64,000 nt of DNA from Coprinopsis marcescibilis. Lineage: Eukaryota; Basidiomycota; Agaricomycetes; Agaricales; Psathyrellaceae. Under the pieces are notes generated by a model. The model had not been told where the DNA came from and did no database searches. It saw only the letters and a program-made list of their open reading frames with translations. Below are positions 47,508 through 57,157 of the stretch, in pieces. The stretch spans positions 44,688 through 108,687 of the forward strand of contig ML210239.1 in NCBI GenBank assembly GCA_004369085.1, read 5' to 3'. The first letter of the stretch is position 1, and each line of letters begins with the position of its first letter. The position numbers and the translations under genes are program-made.

Positions 47508-48762
47508 CTATCTCCGTCCAATGAAAGGGGGCGGCGGTGGAGGCGGAGACGAAGGCGCAACTGTTCCAGGTAAGCTCAACCTTTGTGCCGTTATACCACC
47601 ATACGCCGACAGAATCTGCGAAGGGTACAGAGGCGGCGGCGGCGGTGACGGATACAAAGACGGACTGGGCGCAGACACCCTCTCCCCTTGAGAACCGACC
47701 TGCCCAAACGACGACACAGCCGGTGGAGGCGGAGGTGGCGATGGAATGCCAAGAGCAGGCGGGGGCGGGGGTGGAACAGGCGTTATATTACTCGGTGTCC
47801 GAAAATCCTGCGTTAGCGTCGTTGTCCTTGTGGAATTGGGTTTGGGAGCAGAATTGGAATTGGGTTTGGAATTGGCGGGTGGAGTAGAGCTGGCAGCGTC
47901 CAAGGCCGCCAACCGATCGACCAAATCGTCCATGGCTGATCTGGACCTTTGGTGTGCGCTGGTTGTACCGTCCGCGGTGGCAGAAGATGACGAGAAATCG
48001 ACACTGCTGGAGCCTTTGTGTCCTGGTACGGCTCGATGTTCGGGCACGAGCATACCACCATCTGCATCAGCAAAACCGGGAGCGATACGTCGGAGGGCTT
48101 CACGCCTGCGGCGTTCCTTCTCCTTCTCTCGGTTGGCGAGATATGTTTGGCGAGAAAGGGTATGGGCGGCGAGGGTGTGGCGGCGGTTGGCGGAGAGCGT
48201 TGTGAGGTGGGATTCGAGTGTGAATGGGTAAACAAACTGGTGGCCGAATTACAACAGAGTTAGATTGGAAAAGGGGTGTGAGGAAGGGGTATCTATCTTA
48301 CGTAGGCCGTTACTGAGTCTGGTAGAGGGTGTATATCCGGTGGAAATTCGACCTGGAGATCAGATGGTTGAAGTAGGTATAAATAGAGGCTATATGGCCG
48401 AAACTCACCTTTGGAGGCACGCGTAGACTGGGAGATTTGATCAGTGGGACTTGGACTGACGCATAGGGTGCTGATAGAGCCGAGTGAAAGGACAGGAGAT
48501 AGTACGCATGAGTATGAACCGAGAGCACCCAACGAAGTTTTATCAATTCAGACAGTTCACGGAGAGTATGTCGATCACGCAGTACGTCCACAAGGTGCAT
48601 GCGAGCATGGCGCGTCGAGCCAAGTCCCAGAGTGTGGTGAGAAAAGGCCAAGTGGACAGAGGTTCCAAGTGTTGCGGTTGAATAGTGCAAGAATTTGAGG
48701 ATACCGCATAGATAGCAACGATGTGGTGTTTCCGGCGTCGCGTTACAAGGGTTCAAATCCAT
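47508..48762 (-). CDS. Proline-rich protein of unknown function, three exons
   Basis: Exons fit at 48409-48762, 48302-48352 and 47508-48236, giving 377 residues. The N-terminal 118 residues are ordered, with His and Cys (CYLCGILKFLHYSTATL) and helical stretches. A short Pro-rich exon (VEFPPDIHPLPDSVTAY) leads to a charged helix (SRQTYLANREKEKERRRREA). The C-terminal ~170 residues are disordered, with several poly-Pro runs (PPPPPP) that could bind SH3, WW or profilin-type partners. Both intron phases and the clean frame make the model credible. The charged helix plus poly-Pro recalls actin-cytoskeleton regulators, but there is no WH2 or FH2 motif, so I name no function. Confidence 0.6.
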
Positions 48763-49236
48763 ACGGAGAGTTCGGAGAGATAAACAGAAAGATCAGTCCA
48801 AGGACGCCCTCGTATGACAGAGGCTACGCACATTCTTGTGGGACATTAACCATCGTTGAGGCCTTTCGCTGGAAATCCTTCTATTGCTTGAGCTGATTCT
48901 GTGGTCCTTCTATCTATGCTGAGATAGCTTTTGTGAGAGTCTGGGTATAGGTTATCGTGACGAGGGTATGTAGAACTCAGAACGAGGAGTGGAGGTCGTC
49001 GTGGTTAAGGATCAAGAGCTGTGAATCCCCACAGCTCACCGTGATAAGCGGAGATTGAAGGATCTTATCTTATCTTAATGATCGTGCGCTGGTCGCGGTC
49101 ATCGTCCGCAACATTTGACTCGACCTTTTATCATCTTTCCTTCCCTGGTTTACTTTTGCTTTGGAAACGCTTTTCTGAACTTGAAAGTATTAGAAGCTTC
49201 CAAAAAGGTCTAGATCTCTCTTCGCGACTCGAACAG
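48763..49236. promoter_or_regulatory. Divergent promoter region between the proline-rich gene and BUD32
   Basis: About 0.47 kb between divergent start codons. No element is recognised within it. Confidence 0.4.
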
Positions 49237-50316
49237 ATGGCTACTTCGATAGGATCAAGTTCTGGCCCACCATCGCATCTATCGCCGTCGCTAGTGCTGC
49301 TTCAATCCCCCACATGCAAGCCTATATCACAGGGTGCAGAGGCTGCAAGTCCTTTTCTCTAATGCTGAATGATAAGCTAATTATGTTGGGTGCTAGTAGA
49401 GGGTATTTAAAACGTACCTTAGTCCGCCGTTACCGACAGCAGCAGCCGGCTTCAACGCAGCCTCACCTCCACAAGTATCCCCGATCCTGCTGAAACACCG
49501 GTTCAAGAAGGCTTATCGACATGAGATATTGGATACGGCTCTCACGAAGGCGAGGGTTGCAGGGGAGGCTAGGGCCTTGTTGAAGTGCTTGAGGTGAGGC
49601 GCACTTTCTCGTGTCGACCCTTGCACCTCGACACAGGTCGAAACGGGATAAAGGAGCGAAGAACTTACCTCCCTTTATAGATCTGGCGTGAACGTACCGT
49701 CAATCCTGATGGTAGATGCCCAGGAGGGGATGTTAGGGCTCGAATGGATAGATGGCCACAGTGTGCGGCAGCTCTTGCCTGGCGGGGAAGAAGAGGAGGA
49801 CGATGATCCCGTAACGGCGGACTCGGGCGAGGATCCCTTGACTCCATACTGTATTGATGCTGGTATGTCGCACCGCTCCCTGGCACCTGTGCAGATACTA
49901 AACGCAATTCAAGACACTATTACGCAACTGATCGGTGCTCAGCTCGCCAAACTACACAAGGCAGATATAGTCCATGGAGATTTGACAACGTCAAACATGA
50001 TGGTCCGACGGGGCCGTGCAGGGACTGAGGTGGTACGTAGTTTGGTATATCGATCTAGTAGCTTTGACTAACAAATCTGCGACAGGTACTCATCGATTTT
50101 GGGCTATCATTTACCTCGACCCTTGTAGAAGACAAAGCCGTCGACCTCTACGTTCTCGAACGAGCGTTCGCCTCAACACACCCGGATTCGGAGCCCATGT
50201 TCGCCAAGGTGCTCGAATCATACGGGAAAGGGTTGGGACAAAAAGAATGGGGCGTTGTCAATAAACGCCTGGATGAGGTTAGACTAAGGGGTCGCAAAAG
50301 GAGTATGGTTGGGTAG
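49237..50316 (+). CDS. BUD32: Bud32 / PRPK, kinase subunit of the KEOPS (EKC) complex
   Basis: A small atypical kinase/ATPase that supports Kae1 in N6-threonylcarbamoyl-adenosine modification of tRNA and in telomere and transcription roles. Exons fit at 49237-49344, 49400-49593, 49681-50032 and 50086-50316, giving 294 residues. The signature QGAEARVFK is split by the first intron, whose donor is GCAAGT (a GC-AG intron). Then come [44 protein letters not shown] (catalytic Asp and Asn), VLIDFGLSF and the diagnostic basic tail [12 protein letters not shown]. It is longer than typical because of an acidic insert ([18 protein letters not shown]) between the lobes and a Ser/Pro-rich N-terminus. Confidence 0.95.
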
Positions 50317-50538
50317 CAGAACAAGGAGTCCGATTGTATCATTCCGTGTAACGAGATTCCGGTGCTGCATTTGCCGATCGGCAGTCGGGGTCTGCCGAAA
50401 CGCGGTGTCGCCATAATAGTACCGACGTTCTCACGGTCAGAGTATGTAGCGTTGAATGAAAGCAATATATAAGCACTGACCAGGAAGTGATTAGTCCCTT
50501 TCCCCTGCGATCGCCTCGAGGCTGCTTGAAGCAGACCA

Positions 50539-53500
50539 ATGGCAACAGCAGCACTGATACACCACCAACATCCATGGGCCCATGCTCACCACCAGCACCA
50601 GCATCACCACCATCTGAACTCATCGTCGTCATCGTCAACCTCCACAGCGACGGCGGCTGCATTGGTCGCCACTCCACCAGGAGCTGGAGCAGCAGGTGTA
50701 GCAGCGCCAGGCGCTCGCAAAGAAATTCCGAAGCGCAACGAAGTACCCTTCAACCGCGAGGGACTCATTCCCATTCTCGAGTTTTTCTCCCAATGTGTCG
50801 GGGCGGCATTTAACAATAGGCAGATACGGCTGGTGGTACATGGAGGGGCGTGTATGTTGTTGCATGATATGCTCCATCGTTTGAGCACGCAGCAGCATCA
50901 ATTACATCCTACGCTGCCTCACAGGACGAGTACAAGGGACGTGGACTATATACACAGGAGTTTCTTGACGGAGATGGCGCAACAGGGGGTGTTGGATGCG
51001 GAGGCGAAGATCAAGGACTGTATACGGCGGACAGCGGAAACCTGTGGTTTGGGCTTGGATTGGATGAATAGCGACGCAGATGTGGCTTTGCCATTTATTC
51101 CAGGGTAAGTCAATTTCCTTTGTGTAGTCTTACTATTGGAAAACTGATTGTGAGCGTGTTTTGAATTCAAGGCCGAATGGTACACGACTGGATCCAATAT
51201 ACCATGCGTCCATTCAATCCAACAACATCAACCTCCATACCATCTTCCGCTCAAAAAACGGTTTGCTAACTCTGATTAGTGTCACACCCTTCTGGGCAGT
51301 GTCGCTTAAACTGGTCAGGTATACCCCCCAGGATGCCGCCGATATCTGCCTATTGCTTAGGTGAGTTTGCTCTCCTGTTCTGAGATATGACATCCTTTCT
51401 CTTTGTTTCTTTCCTTTCCCTTTCATGCCAACCCTCTCCTGAGCGGAGTGTTCGTTTAAAGCCGAGGACGGACGGCGACGTACGACGTCACAGCCATTAC
51501 CAACAATTCCGCTGCTTGCCAGCGTGAAAAGAGGGCGATCCTATCCCCATACGTGCGAGGAGGAGTCATCGCGAGTCATGGCGCGTGGTTAACGTCCTCG
51601 AAACGCGGTCTATCGACTCTACGCGCAGTTTCGTACGCTATGCATGCACCGCCCTATCAACTTCCGTTCTTTTCCTTATGTTATCCCGGGGTTGTTTGCC
51701 CTGCCACCGTAACGTTGGGTGTACCCCGTTCGTTGTGGGCGCGAGCGGGGAAAGTGGACACCTTCACTCTCGTTAACGTTTCTCCTGGGAGCGCATGTGC
51801 AGTGTGGCTTCTATGTGGGTCCAGCTTTCACGAAACGGGCAATCGTGAAACAAAACGTGACAGCTCTCTTCCCGGTATCAAGTCGGAACCTTGTTATCTC
51901 ACTCATCTCTATTACCCTGCCTTTCTCCTCTTCTTCCGATTCCGCTCGGTTCCCCCCTCTGCTTCAGTCCTCTAGGCGTATCGCGGGTTTTGCTTCTAAC
52001 CTGCATACCATCCTCCTTCTCGTTCCATGCACCCACCCCAAACTTCCTTCCTGGTATGCTTCCATTCGCTTTCCGAAGCGCCTGTGACCAGCAACGAGGC
52101 ACAACACGCGACTGCTGTGCAGTGACATGGAAGTGGCGGGTAGCGCCCATACCCCTTCTTTATTTCGTCACCGGTCACTCGTCTCGTCTGCTGATCACTA
52201 TCCACATCATTTCTTATCATATCTCTGTCCACATGTCGCGAGGCACGGTCCCACCCTCGTTCACCTCGGACCTTCTATCCTGTCAACTTCCGCCCAGACC
52301 CGTGTCGTTTATGCCTGGAATACCCGTGGATGGTTGGATTGATGATTAATTATCACTGACGGTGGTAGATTGGCTATGGGTCGGTTGGTTGGTTACTATG
52401 ATGGGCGGTTAGATTGGACAGGTTATTTATATGCGGTGGTGGGGTATTGACAGGCAGCATGGGGCGGCGTTTGTCGGTGGCATTGCGAGATTCGGGTCGT
52501 GGATGGAAAAGGATAATTGGGAGATTTCGGTACGGCGCTTAGCGCTCATCAGTTTTTGAGTCATTTTGTGCCTCGATCATTCAAATTGGGGGGCTGTTTC
52601 CGTTTTCAGTTGTGGTGGCGCTAATATTGTTTTTTCCCTTTGATCCCGGCTGTGTCTGTCCGTCCGCCGTCCGTTCTTCAATTGTTCTTTCGCTACCTCT
52701 TTTCATTCATTTTACTTCTTTCCACTCCACCTCTTTTTTTTTTTTTTTTTTTTTTTCGCCTTCAATTTCAACGCTTCTAGAATCTAACATTCTTCTTTCA
52801 TCTTAGAAACGGAACTCTCCTCTCGCAGACGAAATGGTCGTTCCAGACGCTCAAGAGCTGGTTGATACTCAACTGCTCCGCGATGGGGTACGCGAGCTAT
52901 GGTTCCGCGCAGATGGCCAAGCTCGATAACCAACTCACGCACGCCGTCCAGATGGTGTGTGAATGGGGCAACCACGTTTCGGCCGGCAACCCCAACGATG
53001 CTGTAGGCGGCGGAGTAGGGGGAGGGTCGGGTGCGGTGACGGGCCTGTGGATTGGGGGCCAGTTCAAGGCTGGGCCGGTCGAGCATGTTATGGACGGTGT
53101 GAATGCGGGCAGTCCGGGGAGTGGAAATGCGGGCGCGAGTTCGAATGGGAATGTGGATATGCCGGTGACGCCGTTGATGACCGCGATGGGAGGGGGACAT
53201 GAGGTTTTGGGCAGTGACTATGCGAGCGGTGCAAGGGGATGGAATGGGAGCGCGTGGACTGGGGCTGGTGTTACGCCTGGATGGACGGGGGCAACCGCCT
53301 CTCAGCCTGCGCATCCCACCGGTGTCAATGGCAGCAATCGGATGTCTATTTCGTCCTCGGTGGGTGAGACGACTTTCGACCCTGTTGAGCATCAGCGACA
53401 GGTGCAGCTTCAACAACACCAACACCAACACCAACACCAGCACCAGCAACATCAACATCAACAGCGACAGCAGCAGCAGCAGCAGTATTCGTCTGCTCCT

Positions 53501-55153
53501 GCGCTGACGATGTCACCCTGGCTTCCTGCAGGTCATAACGCGCACCAGAGCCACCCACCTCGAAGAGAGGGCAGCAGCCGGACTCGGACACCCACACCTC
53601 CTATTCCGATCCACCTGTTTGATTTTTCGCTTGCGTCCGACAAGGAGAGGGCGTTTATGGAGAACCGAGATCACCACGCCCGTGTGTATTCGCAGGGTGG
53701 CGTGCCCGGATCTGCCACCGGGAGTCCTGCCTCTGGAACCGGTGCCAACACCAAAGGTCCAGGCCATGGCCATGATCATCGGCATAGCCAGACGACTGCT
53801 GTCATGCCCATGGGCGATCGGACGAATCGTCTCGGAGGGGGCGGAAACGGAAACGGACGAGGGGCGGCTTCAGCGAACGACCGAAGTGGGGGAATGATGT
53901 CGTTGGGCATGAGCGAGATGGCGAACTCGCTGGATGATATTTTGAACGCGCCCTATGCTGCCGTTGGGGGTGCTGCCCACGTTGGGCCTGGGAATAGCGC
54001 GCTTATGGGGATAGGGATGGGTCCTGCGGGTATATCGGGCGTTAATGCACTCGGGCTGAACTCGCTGAGTACGATTGGGAAGCGGGAGAGGGAGAAGGAG
54101 CGGGCGAAGCAGAAAGAGCGGAGTAATAAGGGGCAGAAGACGACGAGGGGGAGGGATAAGAAGGCGAAGGAGAAGAAGAAGGATAAGGAGCGGAGGAGGG
54201 AGAGGATGGATGCAGAGTGGGTGGATGCGAGGAGGAGTGATTACCCGGATGTGGCGCTTGCTATTGCTGGGCGGGATGGGTTGTCGTCTTCGGCGCCGGT
54301 GGGGGTCTATCCTTACTCGTATGGCGCTCAGGCTTCCGGTTCGAGTCATCATCAGCGACCGAGTACAAGTGGCGGTTTTAGGCAGAACGGAACCGTCGAT
54401 GAGAGCGAGAGTGAGAGTGAGGATAGTGAGGATGATGATACGGATGCGGATGACGGACAACCGCATTCTCATTCTCAGTCGCAGCTTCAAGGGCGGTCGT
54501 GGTTTGGAACCGGATTTGGGACTCAAGGGTCTCCCGGACACACACCTGCGCTCGTGCCAAGCCGGCTGCAACCACAACCGCATTCCGAGGGGTATGCACA
54601 CGCTCCTCAGCAACAGCCGAGTATGCCTCAAATACAATATCAGCATCAGCTTATGCACCAAAGCGGGAGCCAGCAGCTTCAGCAACATCGAAGCCATACT
54701 CTTCCGACGCTTCCTACGTATATGCAGTCCCAGCATGTGCCATCGGTACCCCACCGAGCAAGCACGATGCCGACTATTGGTACCACTGTCTCGATACCAC
54801 CCATCCCCCGGTTCCCAGAGCCGACGATACCACCTGTTCCCCCGCCATTGCCGCCAAACGAAGAGGAGAGTGACGATAGCGATAGCGAGGATGAGGAAGC
54901 GGATGATGCGGAGGCCTTCATACCCCCCTTGGACGATTTCGGTGCGCCGCCTGGGGCGGCTATGCAGGGTCACCAAGGAGGGCATCATGCCCTGCATTCG
55001 CAACAGGCACCATCGCCGCAGGCACATCACCCCCACGCCCACCAACAGCAGCAGCACTATCAGCAGGGAATGCAATATCGTCACCCGCATCAACACCAGA
55101 TGTACCATCCCTATCCGCCTTCAACCTATCCCCAACAACAACGACAAACGTGA
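50539..55153 (+). CDS. Nucleotidyltransferase-like domain fused to a long disordered region, unknown function
   Basis: Three exons fit: 50539-51104, 51172-51360 and 52807-55153, giving 1,033 residues. The head (about 75-330) has hGG at 101-103, then RTSTRDVDYI with Asp134 and Asp136. This matches the GG...D-x-D layout of nucleotidyltransferase-fold proteins (AbiEii/MNT-like). Helical segments such as CIRRTAETCGLGLDWMNSDA and QDAADICLLLRNGTLLSQ follow, the latter read across the intron. The remaining ~700 residues are low complexity: Gly/Ala, His/Gln runs, a Lys/Arg/Glu block (KREREKERAKQKERSNKG), acidic Ser clusters (DESESESEDSEDDDTD), Pro/Gln and a His/Gln/Tyr tail. The N-terminus also has a His-rich run. 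The intron phases agree. The alternative is two genes split at the 1,446-nt intron. No function is assigned. Confidence 0.72.
51361..52806 (+). other. Unusually long intron (1,446 nt)
   Basis: GTGAGT at 51361 and TCTTAG at 52806 join CTT AG to A AAC GGA in frame. Every other intron I placed is under about 170 nt. The last part is pyrimidine-rich with a 23-T run (52734-52756), like a fungal promoter or a strong branch/acceptor region. An internal transcription start is possible. Confidence 0.65.
52734..52756. repeat. Homopolymer T tract (23 T)
   Basis: An uninterrupted run of 23 T, 50 nt before the acceptor of the long intron. It is prone to length variation and sequencing error. Confidence 0.9.
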
Positions 55154-55701
55154 TTCGACCTGCGTGCTCGGATTCTAATGGCTGCCATGCCATCTATTGG
55201 TATCACGAAACCCATGAACACGTCGCACGAATGACACTGATCGGCCGATGATCTGAAGACTCCGGCGTTCAACAATTGCGAATGTATCTCCAACTATCAT
55301 TACACATCTTGCTTTCGGCGTCGCGCCTCAGGAGTCTAGCGAATGCGCGCGTACGGCCAAAGACTGCGGGTTATATTAATCTTATATTTGCATCAAACTC
55401 ATCGCCGAAATCGATACTTCTTTTTGGCGATGTCGCTCACTTACACCTGACATAACATATCATAACTGTATCATATTTCATAAACTAGTATATCCTGACT
55501 GGTGGCATGTCCATCGACGTGTACTTTTAGTTGTAACTGTATCTGTACCACTGTAAATTGGCTTTCGTCTGTATTTATTCATGCAAATCTCAAGGACTTT
55601 TTTTGTAGCTACCCTACCCAAACACAGATCTACTCAATGGAACCAAGGAATTAAGTCACATAGAGTGGGAGATATTTGGGCAAAAGGAGAAAAAATTAAG
55701 T
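55154..55701. other. 3' flank and intergenic region
   Basis: About 0.55 kb between the disordered-protein gene and tRNA-Asp. It is partly AT-rich and no gene is seen. Confidence 0.35.
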
Positions 55702-55784
55702 CTCTCTGTCTGGGAGTCGAACCCAGCTTTCGCGCGATCATTACGAATGACAGGCGCGTGTACTAACCGATATACTAACAAAGA
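55702..55784 (-). tRNA. tRNA-Asp(GTC), intron-containing
   Basis: On the minus strand the gene starts TCTTTGTTAGTATATCGGTT and ends ACAGAGAG. The acceptor stem has one T-G pair. The anticodon stem CGCGC/GCGCG encloses CTGTCA + C, giving a GTC anticodon after removal of an 11-nt intron (TTCGTAATGAT). The T arm is CTGGG TTCGACT CCCAG. The mature body is 72 nt, standard for tRNA-Asp. Confidence 0.93.
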
Positions 55785-57157
55785 CATATTAGTTACGCAA
55801 CACACGCCAGTGTCAACAGAAGAAAGCCCTCCGCTTCCCTTACCTTCTCAAAAGGCCAATTCAATTCAACCCTTGCTTTTTTCATATCCCTTGCACTCCT
55901 GGCAGGGGACATGTGTATGCACGTGAAATGCACGTAACAGCGTCCCGCTAGCAGCATACAGATTAACGTGGCCGACAGCTGGCTTGTCACCAAAATATCT
56001 AACCACTCTCGGCCAATCAACGGACACATTAGACATTACTTACATGGTCAACGGAGGATTCTTGCTTCCGAAGGAGTTCAAGAAGATCAGCCGTGCCCCT
56101 CGAGTCTATGGCGCGACTTCGCGTGTTCTCGTGATATACATAGTATGCCGCCCTGGCCGATAATCGAGGAGAACTTATCAAGGGTCTATGTTGTTCGCGA
56201 CTCTCCTCGTAGCACATGAGAAACATGCTTTTGCCCTTGACATTGAAGCTCAGAGTTGAGTTGGCCCATGATGTCGATCCTACGTGTATTAGGGTTATCA
56301 AATGATAATCGACTGTCCAGGCAAGAGTAAGTCCCTGAGAGTCCCAGCGCTCAAACCCCAATCCATCTCCAACATACACTCCTCTATGCTCAAACTTTCA
56401 TGATGTCCTTAGTATACGTTACAACGACTTGGAAAAGAGTCGGAACAAACTCCGGAGGAGTGGTCCCCCTCTTCACTGTCGTAACCAAACGGCCGGCAGT
56501 TATCTTTCAGCTTTGGTCCCTTGAGCTCCCCACTGGAATGCGAACCGGAAATGAACCACATCTTGAGCCATAGTGATATTTAGACCGTACAGCTCGGTAT
56601 CATCAACTCAGAGTAATCAAGGGTCAGTGCTTCCACTGTTGCAAAATCACGGCTCGGCTGTAAAGAGTTGGAGGAAGCGGCCAAAGATCATAGAGACAAG
56701 ATGTTGCGTACACACTTATATCTTTCGGCGTATGATTGTCATCCCTGAGAAACTGGGAGAGTCGGCAGAAGCTCAAGACCGATGTTGGTCCTTATTTGTA
56801 TCATGGGGCGTTGCACAGGTCAGTTTAGGCCTTTCCTCCACCGGGTAATCTCAGATGCCCAACTCAAAGCGACGAACCTTCCTGACCTGGAAATAATCCT
56901 GCAGCAACACCACTCACTGCCCACGGCGTGCGAGAATTCCATCTTCCTGCCACTCGGGAATTATATGATAAGACCATCTGTCCTGCGCAAAGGATACATT
57001 GATCACCATCCTAAATCTTCAGTGTGGCTATAGATGCACCACCTTACATCTCAGCACCAACTGACCTCCCTTGATATTTAACCACAACAAGCTACCCCGC
57101 CACCTCAGACCTCCAGTTTCTGCTTTACCACTCAAAACTACATTGCTTCGTGAAGCT
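55785..57157. other. Intergenic region between tRNA-Asp and the P450
   Basis: About 1.4 kb. ORFs on both strands are short and motif-free. It should contain the P450 promoter. Nothing else is supported. Confidence 0.35.

Noticed and set aside
53870..55108. 412-codon minus-strand ORF
   Set aside because: It is antisense to the low-complexity exon of the nucleotidyltransferase-like gene. Its Arg/Leu-rich content mirrors the repeats of the sense frame.
54075..55178. 367-codon plus-strand ORF
   Set aside because: A shifted frame of the same low-complexity exon; Arg-rich by-product of GGA/AGG-rich codons.
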